Shown here one piece after another: positions 33,801 through 40,477 of a DNA stretch of 64,000 nt. Origin of the DNA: Nocardioides pinisoli (GTDB lineage Bacteria > Actinomycetota > Actinomycetes > Propionibacteriales > Nocardioidaceae). Every line of letters starts with the position of its first letter. The stretch's first letter is position 1. The DNA is taken from contig NZ_JANARS010000004.1 in assembly GCF_024199985.1 (NCBI RefSeq), positions 62,001 to 126,000 of the forward strand. Reading direction: 5' to 3'. Below the pieces are notes generated by a model. That model saw only the letters and a program-made list of their open reading frames with translations, made no database searches and was not told where the DNA came from. The position numbers were made by a program, and so were the translations under genes.

Positions 33801-36089
33801 GCGGACGGCACCTACACCGTCTCGGTGTCGGTGGGCGATCCCGGCTACGCCGACTCCTCGCACGGCCTCATGGCCGAGGGCGTGCCGCTCGTCTCGGGCT
33901 TCGTCCCGTCCGGTCCGGGCGACTACCGGGTCGCCACCACCTCGGTCGACGTCGCCGACGGCCGGCTCACGCTCGCGTCCACGGGCAGCAACACCAAGGT
34001 CCAGTGGATCAGCGTCGCCTCCGGCTCGGAGGTCGACGTGATCCCGCCGACGGTGGACCTCACCGTCACCGGGGTCACCGGAGCCGGAGGCTACGTCCGC
34101 TCCGCGACGGTGGTCGCCGACGTCGTCGACCGTGGCGGGTCAGGGGTCGAGTTCGTCGACTGGACGCTCGACGGCGCGGACGTCCCGCGTCCCACCGGCG
34201 ACCGCCTCGAGGTGACCGGGCTCGGTGCGCACACCGTCACCGTCACCGCCACCGACGCGGCCGGCAACGACACGACCGCCACGCGCACGTTCACGATCGT
34301 CGACGGCAGCGTGGCCGCCATCGCGGTCACCAACCAGGACGCCCAGCGGGTCGACGGGGTCGTCGTACCGGGCATGGCCGAGGACTTCCTCGTGATGCAC
34401 CACCTCAACAACAAGACGACGAGCACCGCCAGCCACGCGGCCGCGGTGACCCACGACACGGCCACCCTGCGGATCAGCAACACCGACCCCGACGACCCGC
34501 TCGTCGTGACCGGCCTGGCGCTCTCCGCCCCTCTGGACCCGACGCCCGGAGTGCGGACGAGCACGACCAGCTTCACCACGCCGGACACCACGCTGCCGCT
34601 CACGATCGCACCGGGCGCGAGCCACGACCTGCGCGTCCGGTTCGGCGGAGCGGGCAGCCGCGGCACCTACGGCGCGACCATGACGATCACCTCCAACGCG
34701 GCCAACCGGCCGGAGCTGCCCGTCCAGCTGCGCGGCTACTGGCAGCCGCAGCCCGAGGGCGGCGTCGAGCCGACGATGACCGACGTCGCGCGCGTCTTCG
34801 GCTACTCCACCACCATCGGTGAGCCGCTGGAGGACGCCTACGACGGCCCGCTGCAGGGCGACGAGGTGCGGTCACTGCTGTGGAAGCGCCTCGACCCGTC
34901 CCGGCCGGTCACCGCCCGCCAGCTGACCGCGCTCCACGGGTGCTGCAACGAGACGGGAGACAACATCGCCAGCCCGATCTCCGGCTCGCACGACGGCGCG
35001 TGGGGGCAGTCCTTCTACCCCCGAGTGGCCCAGAGCGGGACCGCACCGGCCTCGGCGCCCTTCCAACAGGGCCAGGCCAGCCCGGGCGGCAGCTTCGCCC
35101 TGACCATCGCCGGCTACACCACCAACAAGGCACCGACGGCCAACGACCCGGCCAACCTCGGCATCCGGGTCTGGCCGGTCGAGATCGGGGGGCGCACCGT
35201 CCCGGGCGCCTACCTGGTCGGCCAGGACTTCGTGCAGAACGGGTGCGGGGGCGGCAGCGCCAACTGCGACTACCAGGACAACGTCTTCCTGATGACCAAC
35301 ATCGCTCCGGTGGCCTCGGCCGACACCACCGCCCCGGCAGCGGCGCCCACCGGCGTCGAGGCAGTCGTGACCGGCAACGACGTACGCATCTCGTGGAACG
35401 CGGTCACGGCTGCCGACCTGGGCGGCTACGTCGTCGAGCGCCAGGCCGCGGGGGCGACCACCTGGACACGGGTCAACGCGACCCCCGTGGCCGGCCTGTC
35501 GCTGGTCGACACGGGGGCACCGGGCAACACGGAGGTCGCCTATCGCGTGCTCGCCGTGGACACCTCGCAGAACGCCTCCTCTGCGTCGGCGACGGCCATC
35601 GTCACCACGCCGCCGCGTCCGCAGGCACCCGTACGGATCAACGCGGGTGGACCGGCGGTCACCACCGGTGGGGTCGCGTGGGGGGCGCAGCAGTACGGCA
35701 CCGGCGGCAAGACCTACACCAACGGCGTCGCCATCGCAGGGACGACCGACGACGTGCTCTACCAGAGCGAGTACTCGACCGCGACCGGGGCGATCGACTA
35801 CGACATCCCCGTGCAGAACGGCACCTACACCGTCCGCCTGCACTTCGCCGAGATCTACTTCGGCGCGCCCGGCGGCGGTCCGGGAGGGACCGGACGGCGG
35901 GTGTTCGACGTCGCGGTCGAGGGCCAGCTGCGGCTGGACGACTACGACATCGTCGCCGACGTCGGCTCGACGACGGCCGTGGTGAAGTCCTTCACGGTGC
36001 AGGTCACCGACGGCAAGGTCGACGTGGACCTGGATTCCGTGGTCGACCAGGCCAAGATCTCCGCGATCGAGGTGGTGCCGGCGGGCTGA
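24840..36089 (+). CDS. Giant secreted modular protein (Ig/cadherin/ConA/propeller/malectin)
   Basis: About 3,749 residues with a signal peptide (basic RIRRS, hydrophobic LLLLAALVLTGL, cleavage near 37). Approximate modules: three putative-Ig repeats 42-329; alternating cadherin-like and Ig repeats 331-974; ConA-like domain 976-1257; Ig 1260-1357; second ConA copy 1358-1640; malectin-like 1647-1827; SbsA-type Ig 1834-1950; six-bladed-propeller-like segment resembling sugar dehydrogenases 1961-2407; ASH-like plus a module with FDFNDVVFIVRNVEP 2408-2717; malectin-like copies 2721-2900 and 2907-3060; Ig 3071-3157; ASH-like and a related module 3159-3494; FN3 3497-3596; true malectin domain 3598-3749. 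No LPXTG or C-terminal membrane helix is seen. It is probably an extracellular or surface-associated adhesin or polysaccharide-binding protein. GTG 24840 has GGGGA seven bases upstream; in-frame GTG 24813 is possible. Function unproven. Confidence 0.88.
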   Translation: MPLNSRTFSSRIRRSALTLLLLAALVLTGLGPVAAAAPGNKPPRLKSVPTTTAVVGHQLVLRPRATDPDGPQRALRFRLRGKPRWVSFSRRTGVLRGTAPSAAAGKRYRLELSVTDGRATRRKRFTLRVVANRAPSVAPVADVVTDAGGAVRVQPSASDPDDGPRDLAWVTSFAPANARTPAAQPAWLVTSATTGAVTGTAPASAVGMVWQVTSQASDGLAAATVSYRLAVRNQAPAMATIGARTATIGTPFALQLAGSDPDAAPGPVSFVAEPGTLPGWLSLDRATGIVSGTPPTGSAGTYAPRFRADDGLDTSAWEVLALGVVREQAPDNRAPVVDDTTLEVPEGPAGARVGTVTGNDPDGDRLTWSIAASGFAIDPATGVVTTTAALDHEASATRTLQVRVTDGRLSDTATVTVAVADVDESPVIAEVADASVTEDQPVTPIGVAATDPEGEDVAISVTGLPSGLAYDATDGEITGTPTRPGTADVTVSADDGTSTPSATELTITVTPVDDAPVMAAQTFTTLEGTAVGEVVGTLAASDEETPGGLSFSGGDDDFAVAPNGTVTVARAAATATPGAKTFTATVSDGSRTATATITVEVGDVEHDPVIDDQQLEVAESSAAGAAVGTIEAADADGDTITFAITGGNEADRFALDATTGRLTLAGPVDFEDTKSYQLAVRATSGTASDTATVTVTVTDVDEAPAVAPLADVSTVEDQAISAISVDAVDPEGDPVTLSATGLPAGLRLDGNRVVGTPQRSGTFAVTVTASDGTLSSSEDLTILVTPVNDAPVLTPLDDVTATEEEALDPITVVATDEDDDELTVSVDGLPTGVSYDADAGTISGTPTVGGTFSVTVTAEDPDEETATDTFVLTVTDVNDAPVAGAPDPATVEVTVGEAVETSVLVPATDEEGDELTRTVTGLPAGMTGTGTSTGVALGGTPTEEGTSTVTVTVADGDGGSDTAIFEVVVAPAPVTPCLERSTLPCSDIAVELPFSLDFTGDEGGLDDTGFTMVDPPSLRSGVDQAPAPASPTYADAPGFEPGLLAAGGEQLTITSTKGIMYRAPGQSPAATAPNAQLNALGVGVSGSGTGYDIATTVVAPTFPGTTNGAQQGGLWFGLGEDDYVKAVVSRVSSTTNKVQLLREVGGVATPGTAYELNSAAFPSAQDVRLELQVVDTAGPGGQAQLFYTVGAGPRTLLADTTNTVDTDAVPVAESLLAGTAVGGEAAQSFAGLFATKRNAAVGDVTPVTFGDFSVAAHEAPNTAPAVAPVDEVGAVEGSALDPVTITATDAEGDEVTITSDLDVDGLTLTDNGDATATLAGTPAAGTAAASPYDVVVTASDGRASGSRTVRVVVTEAGAPCVPMTTEPCASVRVDTPYVLDFDGSQSGLAGTGFTMVDDPSARGNVDQAPAPATPSTPDVPGFEPGLLAQAAGNLRITATKGIAYRRPADSPGTNSQLNTLGVGLAGGTDGYELETTVVDPAFPGATNSSQQGGLWFGLDEDNYVKLAVVRMTATTNKVQLLKEVGGIAQPATTYELNSATFPSGQRVRLVLQVDGSGAEPVVRGSYAVGDGQLAALTDTSNTVGSTQLPVPAAFLAGADLPSGVGGPVTFGGLYATKRNAAATDEVVVSFADFSAELIGGVVEPFTPLDVKVDFTSEAGAPAPGHLKDYGQAYGQRSGASQGGGEHVYGWVKENSEEALSLVGNGRVRGRSGVDPRLDSIIHMQFAEVPNAACPPNVCQDGDWQFAVDNGTYDVTVAVGDQPGATSYDSLHAINVENSALIEGFTGSASAEYDTATTRVGVVDGELTINATGGTNTKLAYVEIRSASTTAADPLPFIVQTRPANRSLGAPLGEGVASDVHLVGTSAEPGPVDPATVTAATVRLFEVVPGSAPDVEVAGNRNTTGGGDSINFQQSGNLKAGTTYRFVVDGVKDTRGRTFVPFRSLFTTGTGEVEPPDGTFDPVTGVDFQKVDLGKNGKYFASLVVHQGHLWATTIGQGMFRYPINADGTLGAEQPINAFLGRAAVGLVFDRTDPDVAWVTHATANIGNESQAFGSKLSRVDFSGGVSDPVVSDVFVNLPRSQKDHLSNSISYGPGGRLYFLQGSNQAAGDPDGAWGNRGETLLTAALLTFDPATTWQRVQASGPVDVQTVDKGGSYDPFAADAPLKIYATGIRNAYDLVHASNGSLYVPTNGTASGGNSPGVTGSGGTLTRTGQVPGGDVTSECATRRIDGTPYTAPSVPAVSNHNTQRDFLFDVEAGGYYGHPNPSRCEWVLNNGGNPEGAGSGGSKYPASVAPDRNYRGWAYDFEFNKSPNGIIEYRSNTFGGRLKGRLMVVRFSNFDDVFTLEAASDGQVEGGQAGSTIGGFSGFDDPLDIVEDLDTGNLYVNSYDQSSGQPRLYLLRVPDGQGGADVSVSTRRLVGNQVTGAGSRTLGTVRVTNDGSEATTVTGASITGAGAAAYSRTPSTPLPATLAPGASMTIQVGFDPSSEGVAAASLGLSLSAGSAPTVSLRGLGTDGLGGSAEPSLQYVFDTWELGIDTGDDNDTTNEIHSGSGERVSPTLGDSIDVESFTRFADGPVTVEPISIFGPTDSNPVTEVSWYDDAAPADRRTLFSVSNSPASNGQTLTPATTGALQFDPGQATFGFVSRWPFFANRLVHSQDALNTFSGAIGNHVRVYPLIEGGQRVPHAYVVATEEHTSGFDFNDVVFIVRNVEPAGGTQPPGQSIRVNFQSEAAPVPTGYLRDFGQAYGPRTLADQGGLTYGWINATTLAPEGRTTSGRDRNLTSDQRLDTFMHMQYQQQSAPNCTANNCNTGTWELALADGTYQVTAAVGDPATNADPEAHQLRIEGVPLLAAPHVPSGPAGSAGHHATGTQVVEVADGELTVDSVGGTNTKIDHIEVTPVTGGGGETVAQVSFQPASASTPAGWSADTGELFTEARGYGWVRTEGGATKTADTRARTQDPDPLTGTLMIVDDTEVAGVVDGEWELAVADGTYTVSVSVGDPGYADSSHGLMAEGVPLVSGFVPSGPGDYRVATTSVDVADGRLTLASTGSNTKVQWISVASGSEVDVIPPTVDLTVTGVTGAGGYVRSATVVADVVDRGGSGVEFVDWTLDGADVPRPTGDRLEVTGLGAHTVTVTATDAAGNDTTATRTFTIVDGSVAAIAVTNQDAQRVDGVVVPGMAEDFLVMHHLNNKTTSTASHAAAVTHDTATLRISNTDPDDPLVVTGLALSAPLDPTPGVRTSTTSFTTPDTTLPLTIAPGASHDLRVRFGGAGSRGTYGATMTITSNAANRPELPVQLRGYWQPQPEGGVEPTMTDVARVFGYSTTIGEPLEDAYDGPLQGDEVRSLLWKRLDPSRPVTARQLTALHGCCNETGDNIASPISGSHDGAWGQSFYPRVAQSGTAPASAPFQQGQASPGGSFALTIAGYTTNKAPTANDPANLGIRVWPVEIGGRTVPGAYLVGQDFVQNGCGGGSANCDYQDNVFLMTNIAPVASADTTAPAAAPTGVEAVVTGNDVRISWNAVTAADLGGYVVERQAAGATTWTRVNATPVAGLSLVDTGAPGNTEVAYRVLAVDTSQNASSASATAIVTTPPRPQAPVRINAGGPAVTTGGVAWGAQQYGTGGKTYTNGVAIAGTTDDVLYQSEYSTATGAIDYDIPVQNGTYTVRLHFAEIYFGAPGGGPGGTGRRVFDVAVEGQLRLDDYDIVADVGSTTAVVKSFTVQVTDGKVDVDLDSVVDQAKISAIEVVPAG
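27766..28610 (+). repeat. Intragenic duplication, ConA-like copy 1
   Basis: This segment and 28912-29758 encode the same kind of module. Each starts with C-x7-C (CLERSTLPC / CVPMTTEPC), continues GFTMVD, VDQAPAPA, PGFEPGLL, TNKVQLL, TYELNSA, and ends ATKRNAA followed by FADFS or FGDFS. Shared nucleotide stretches such as accaacaaggtgcagctgct show an intragenic duplication with an Ig repeat between the copies. Confidence 0.85.
28912..29758 (+). repeat. Intragenic duplication, ConA-like copy 2
   Basis: Second copy of the module at 27766-28610 with the same order of motifs (CVPMTTEPC, GFTMVDD, VDQAPAPA, PGFEPGLL, NKVQLLKEVGG, ATKRNAA, FADFSAE). The copies have drifted in sequence but not in layout. 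Confidence 0.85.
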
Positions 36090-36090
36090 G

Positions 36091-36118
36091 CCGTCCGGGA
36101 CCCGACCGCACCGGACGG
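36091..36118. terminator. Bidirectional hairpin between the giant gene and the STAS gene
   Basis: CCGTCCGG (36091-36098) and CCGGACGG (36111-36118) form a perfect 8-bp stem starting one base after the stop codon of the giant gene. The STAS gene converges from the other side, so one hairpin may serve both. No T-tract. Confidence 0.55.
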
Positions 36119-36146
36119 GTTCGGGACGGGTCGCGGCGGCCAGCGC

Positions 36147-36467
36147 TCAGGCGGTCGCTGCGACCCGCTCGACCTCGATGGCGTGCGCGAGCCGGGCCAG
36201 GTGCACCATCCGGCGCACGGCCGGGCCGGGGTTGCGGACGGTGAGGTGGTGGCCGGCGAGCCAGGCGTGACGGGTGGCGACCGCGAGCAGGCGGAGGGCG
36301 GTCACGTCGATCGTGGACACGTCGGTCATGTCGATGACGACGTCGTCGTCGAGACCGTCGATGCACTCGTAGATGGCGTTGCGGACCTCCCACGTGCTGC
36401 GCACGTCGAAGGCGCCGTGCAGGACGAGCACGTGCCGGTCCGCGACGATGTCCGAGATGATGTCCAT
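36147..36467 (-). CDS. STAS-domain protein (anti-sigma factor antagonist-like)
   Basis: A 106-residue single STAS domain: VLVLHGAFDVRSTWEVRNAI, then DDDVVIDMTDVSTIDVTALRLL and a C-terminal helix. In SpoIIAA/RsbV-type antagonists the loop reads D-S-S-G-L, the second Ser being phosphorylated by the anti-sigma kinase. Here it is D54-V-T56-A-L, so Thr56 takes that place; phosphorylation may be altered. The partner kinase is not in the window. GAGGAG lies upstream of the ATG at 36467. It may regulate a stress sigma factor or a phosphorylation-independent partner. Confidence 0.8.
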   Translation of the reverse strand: MDIISDIVADRHVLVLHGAFDVRSTWEVRNAIYECIDGLDDDVVIDMTDVSTIDVTALRLLAVATRHAWLAGHHLTVRNPGPAVRRMVHLARLAHAIEVERVAATA

Positions 36468-36586
36468 CCGGTGCTCCTCACCGGCGTCCCCCGACGCCTG
36501 ACCGTGACCGCTGTCACTCCTACTGACGTAGTTGTACCCCGTTCGGTTGCATCGATGCCTCACCTTTTACGGCGCGTCCCGGCGGC

Positions 36587-36592
36587 TAGGCT
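36587..36592 (+). promoter_or_regulatory. -10 of the adenosyltransferase gene (leaderless)
   Basis: TAGGCT matches TANNNT and ends seven bases before the ATG at 36600. No Shine-Dalgarno is present in the intervening bases, so transcription probably begins at or next to the A of ATG. Confidence 0.5.
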
Positions 36593-36599
36593 CCGCAGC

Positions 36600-37172
36600 A
36601 TGGTCAACCTGACGCGCATCTACACCCGCACCGGCGACGCCGGCCGCACCCGGCTCGGCGACATGAGCGAGACCTCGAAGACGGACCTCCGCCTCGAGGC
36701 CTACGCCTGCGTGGACGAGGGCAACGCCCACATCGGTGTCGCGCTGGCCCACGGCGGGCTGGACGACGACGTGGTCGCGGTGCTCACCCGCGTGCAGAAC
36801 GACCTCTTCGACGTCGGCGCGGACTTCTGCACCCCGGTCGTCGCGGACCCGGAGTACCCGCCGCTGCGCATCGAGCAGGACTACGTCGACCGCCTCGAGG
36901 CGTGGTGCGACCGCTACAACGAGGACCTGCCCGCGCTGCGGTCGTTCATCCTCAACGGCGGCACGACCGCGGCCGCCCACCTGCACGTCGCGCGCACCGT
37001 CGTACGCCGTGCCGAGCGGGCAGGCTGGGCGGCCTGGGGCGAGCACGAGGACACGATGAACATCCTCGCGATCACCTACCTCAACCGCCTCTCCGACCTG
37101 CTCTTCATCCTCGCCCGTCACGCCAACCGCGACAACGGCGACGTGCTGTGGGTGCCCGGCGGCGAGCGCTGA
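36600..37172 (+). CDS. Cob(I)yrinic acid a,c-diamide adenosyltransferase, PduO type
   Basis: A 190-residue PduO-type ATP:corrinoid adenosyltransferase: TRIYTRTGDAGRTRLGD (ATP-binding N-terminus), RVQNDLFDVGADF, FILNGGTTAAAHLHVARTVVRRAER and the C-terminal YLNRLSDLLFILAR. It attaches the 5'-deoxyadenosyl group to reduced corrinoid, giving the coenzyme needed by the ethylmalonyl-CoA mutase in this window. No cobalamin riboswitch is visible in its short upstream region. The last codons are part of a 13-bp tandem repeat that runs past the stop. The ATG at 36600 is set by homology and the leaderless -10. Confidence 0.95.
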   Translation: MVNLTRIYTRTGDAGRTRLGDMSETSKTDLRLEAYACVDEGNAHIGVALAHGGLDDDVVAVLTRVQNDLFDVGADFCTPVVADPEYPPLRIEQDYVDRLEAWCDRYNEDLPALRSFILNGGTTAAAHLHVARTVVRRAERAGWAAWGEHEDTMNILAITYLNRLSDLLFILARHANRDNGDVLWVPGGER

Positions 37173-37214
37173 CCGCGAGCGCTGCCCACGAGCGCTGCCC
37201 ACGAGCACTGACCG
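37163..37214 (+). repeat. Four tandem 13-bp units at the end of the adenosyltransferase gene
   Basis: CGAGCGCTGACCG (37163-37175), CGAGCGCTGCCCA (37176-37188), the same again (37189-37201), and CGAGCACTGACCG (37202-37214). The first unit contains the last codons and the TGA stop; the others are intergenic. Each unit carries the palindrome AGCGCT or a variant of it. Confidence 0.85.
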
Positions 37215-37280
37215 CGGGCGTCCGGGGGCTGTGGAGAGCGGCCGCGGGCTGTCGGCCCGCGGTGGCACGATGAAGCGCCC

Positions 37281-40200
37281 ATGGACATCCGCCACGCGCT
37301 CACCGACGCCTACCTCGCCGGCTACTTCGACGCCGGCACGCTGGTGCGCGCCCGGCACTACCTCGACGCCGTCGACGAGCTCGAGGTCGTCCACGAGACC
37401 GACAGCTCGCTGACGGCCACCGCGACGGTCCTCGGCACAGCGCCGGTGCCCTACGAGGTCCAGTTCCACGCCGAGGTCGACGCGGCGTCCGACTGGGTCT
37501 TCAGCGCCTGCACGTGCCCGGTCGCCCGGATGTGCAAGCACGGCGCGGCCGTCGCGCTCACACTGCGCTCCCCCGAGCCGGCGGCCACCGGCTCGGCGTG
37601 GCGCCACCAGCTGGGCCGGCTCACGGGCGACCTCGAGGCCCGGGCCCGCTCGACGCTCACCGGCCAGCGCCTCGGGCTCGAGATCAGCAGGAGGCCGGCC
37701 TCGCGCTGGTCCCGGGGCACCGCCGGCGAGCTGTCGATGCGTCCGGTCCGGCCGGGGGCGCGACGCGGCTGGGCGCGCAGCGGGGCGGAGTGGAGCGACC
37801 TCGCCGGGCCGGTAGCGACCTCGCGCTTCGTGCCCGCGCAGGTGGACGCCCTGCGCGCCCTCCACCGCGGCCTGGTCGCGCGCCACGCCTACCTCGTGGC
37901 GGGTGCGGCGTCGGCCCTCGAGGACTACGGCGAACGGCTCGTGCCGGCGCTGCGCGAGGCGGTCTCGCAGGGCGTCACGCTCGTGCCCGGCGCGGGCCTC
38001 GCGTCAGTCGTCGTCTCCCCCGAGCCGGCGGGGGTCGTCGCCGACCTGGTCGAGGGCGACGACGAGCTGCGCCTCGACGTGTCGGTGCGGCTGCAGGGTC
38101 GGCGCTGGCGCGGCGGCGAGGTGGTCCCGCTCGGTCGCCCGGCCACGTCGGTGGCCCTGTTCGACGACGACGACGTGGTCCTGGCGGAGCTGTCCAAGCC
38201 GTGCCACGACGCGCTGATGGACCTCGTCCTCGACCACCGCGGCGTGGCAGCACCTCACGACGAGCGCGACGCCTTCCTCCAGGCGCTCGCGCCGCTGGCG
38301 CGCAGCCTCGCGGTCGAGTCGTCCGACGGCTCCGTCGAGGTCCCCGCCCCACCCCGCCCCAGGCTCGCGCTGACCGTCGCGTGGCAGTCCTCGACGTCGG
38401 CCGAGCTGCGCTGGCAGTGGGTCTACGGCGAGCGTCGCTGCGACCTCGGTGCGAGCGACCCGCTCGACGGCCTGCGCGACCCCGCGGCGGAGCGCTCGGT
38501 CCTCGCCACGCTCCCCGAGTCGCTCACCCCGACCGGCACGCCTTCCGGACGGGCACCGGAGATCCTGTCGGACGGCGACGCGCTCGCGCTCGCCCTGCAC
38601 GACCTCCCCCACCTGCGCACCCTGCCCGACGTCGACGTCGAGGAGCTCGCGCCGCCCGACTTCCGCGAGTCGACCGAGGACCCGCAGATCGCCTTCGTCC
38701 TCGCCGACGCACAGCCCGACCACACCGACTGGCTCGACCTCGAGGTGCAGGTGAGCGTCGACGGCGAGCAGGTCCCGCTGCCGGTCGTGCTGGCGGCACT
38801 CACGCGCGAGGAGGAGTTCCTCGTCCTCCCCAGCGGCACCTACGTCACGCTCGACCGACCCGAGTTCGCCCGGCTGCACGAGGTGGTGGCGCTGGCGGCG
38901 CAGCTGCGCGAGTCCGACCCCGACCGCCTCAGCGTGGGCACGCACGACCTCGGCATCTGGGCCGAGCTCGCCGACCTCGGCGTCGTCGACGGGCGGGCCG
39001 CGGCCTGGGTCGAGCGGGCGACCGCCCTGCGCGACGTCACCGAGCTGCCGCGCCCTGACCCGCCGCCGGGCCTGAGGACCGAGCTCCGCCCCTATCAGCG
39101 CGACGGCTTCTGGTGGCTCGCCTTCCTGCACGCCCACGGGCTCGGCGGCATCCTGGCCGACGACATGGGTCTCGGCAAGACGCTCCAGGTGCTCGCGCTC
39201 GTCGAGCACGTGCGCTCGTCCGGGCTCGAGGCACCCTTCCTCGTGGTCGCCCCGACCAGCGTGGTGACCGCCTGGCGGCAGCAGGCGGTCACCCACGCGC
39301 CCGGCCTGCGCGTGGGCGTCGTACGCCGCCGGAGCGACGACGTGGCACGGGTCGCCGCGACCCACGACGTGGTGGTCACCACCTACGCCATGCTGCGGCT
39401 CGAGCGCGCGCAGTTCACCGCGCGACGGTGGAGCGGGTTGGTGCTCGACGAGGCGCAGCAGGTCAAGAACCACCTCGGCAAGACCTATGCGGCGGCCCGG
39501 GCGGTCGAGGCCGACTTCCGCCTCGCCGTCACGGGCACGCCCTTCGAGAACCGGCTGATGGAGCTGTGGTCGCTGCTGTCGATCGCCGCGCCCGGTCTCT
39601 ACCCCACCTCGCGCCGCTTCCGCGAGGTCGTGGTGGGGCCCGTGGAGAAGGAAGGGGACGATGCCGCGCTGCGACGCTTCCGCACCCGCATCCGGCCGTT
39701 CGTGCTGCGGCGCACCAAGGACCTCGTTGCGGCCGAGCTGCCACCCAAGCAGGAACAGGTGCTCGAGGTCGAGCTCGAGCCGCGGCACCGCCGGATCTAC
39801 GACACCCACCTCGCCAAGGAGCGGCAGAAGATCCTGGGGCTGGTGGACGACTTCGATCGCAACCGGGTGGCCATCTTCAGCGCGCTCACCCGGCTCCGAC
39901 AGCTCGCCCTCGACCCCGCGCTGGTCGACCCCGCCCACGACCACGTCGGCTCGGCCAAGACCCAGCTGCTCGCCGAGCACCTCCTAGAGATCACCGCCGA
40001 GGGCCACCGCTCGCTCGTGTTCAGCACGTTCACCTCCTTCCTGCGCCGCGTCCGCGACCGGCTCACCGAGGAGGGGGTCGCCACCGTCTACCTCGACGGC
40101 TCGACGCGCGACCGCGAGGAGGTCATCGAGGCCTTCCGCCGCGGCGAGGCGCCGGTGTTCCTGATCAGCCTCAAGGCGGGCGGCACCGGCCTGACCCTCA

Positions 40201-40457
40201 CCGAGGCCGACTACGTGTTCCTGCTCGACCCCTGGTGGAACCCCGCCGCGGAGGCGCAGGCCGTCGACCGGGCCCACCGGATCGGGCAGGACAAGCACGT
40301 GCTGGTCTACCGCCTGGTCGCCACCGACACCATCGAGGAGAAGGTCACCGCCCTCAAGGCGCGCAAGGCCGAGCTCTTCGCCAAGGTGGTCGACGGTGGC
40401 GGCGCGACGTCGACCGGCATCACCGCCGACGACATCCGCGGCCTGTTCGACGAGTGA
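37281..40457 (+). CDS. SNF2-family helicase with N-terminal SWIM zinc finger
   Basis: A 1,058-residue SNF2/Rad54-type ATPase. A SWIM finger lies near the N-terminus (CTCPVARMCKHG, about 77-88). The middle third contains a bacterial SNF2-associated region. The motor domain has DDMGLGKT (626-633), VVTTYAMLRLE, the DExx box LDEAQQVKN (about 722), GTPFENRLMELWSLL, and the second lobe with FSTFTSFLRRV, LDGSTRDREE, SLKAGGTGLTLTEADYVF and QAVDRAHRIGQ. Bacterial SWIM-SNF2 proteins are thought to remodel protein-DNA or polymerase complexes; the cellular target is unknown. It stands alone between the adenosyltransferase and MFS genes. The ATG at 37281 lacks a clear RBS. Confidence 0.93.
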   Translation: MDIRHALTDAYLAGYFDAGTLVRARHYLDAVDELEVVHETDSSLTATATVLGTAPVPYEVQFHAEVDAASDWVFSACTCPVARMCKHGAAVALTLRSPEPAATGSAWRHQLGRLTGDLEARARSTLTGQRLGLEISRRPASRWSRGTAGELSMRPVRPGARRGWARSGAEWSDLAGPVATSRFVPAQVDALRALHRGLVARHAYLVAGAASALEDYGERLVPALREAVSQGVTLVPGAGLASVVVSPEPAGVVADLVEGDDELRLDVSVRLQGRRWRGGEVVPLGRPATSVALFDDDDVVLAELSKPCHDALMDLVLDHRGVAAPHDERDAFLQALAPLARSLAVESSDGSVEVPAPPRPRLALTVAWQSSTSAELRWQWVYGERRCDLGASDPLDGLRDPAAERSVLATLPESLTPTGTPSGRAPEILSDGDALALALHDLPHLRTLPDVDVEELAPPDFRESTEDPQIAFVLADAQPDHTDWLDLEVQVSVDGEQVPLPVVLAALTREEEFLVLPSGTYVTLDRPEFARLHEVVALAAQLRESDPDRLSVGTHDLGIWAELADLGVVDGRAAAWVERATALRDVTELPRPDPPPGLRTELRPYQRDGFWWLAFLHAHGLGGILADDMGLGKTLQVLALVEHVRSSGLEAPFLVVAPTSVVTAWRQQAVTHAPGLRVGVVRRRSDDVARVAATHDVVVTTYAMLRLERAQFTARRWSGLVLDEAQQVKNHLGKTYAAARAVEADFRLAVTGTPFENRLMELWSLLSIAAPGLYPTSRRFREVVVGPVEKEGDDAALRRFRTRIRPFVLRRTKDLVAAELPPKQEQVLEVELEPRHRRIYDTHLAKERQKILGLVDDFDRNRVAIFSALTRLRQLALDPALVDPAHDHVGSAKTQLLAEHLLEITAEGHRSLVFSTFTSFLRRVRDRLTEEGVATVYLDGSTRDREEVIEAFRRGEAPVFLISLKAGGTGLTLTEADYVFLLDPWWNPAAEAQAVDRAHRIGQDKHVLVYRLVATDTIEEKVTALKARKAELFAKVVDGGGATSTGITADDIRGLFDE

Positions 40458-40477
40458 GGGGGCTGCAGCCGGACCGG

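Noticed and set aside
36500..36545. GGGTAC upstream of the STAS gene as a SigB/SigF-type -10
   Set aside because: No GTTT-like -35 occurs at the right distance on that strand.
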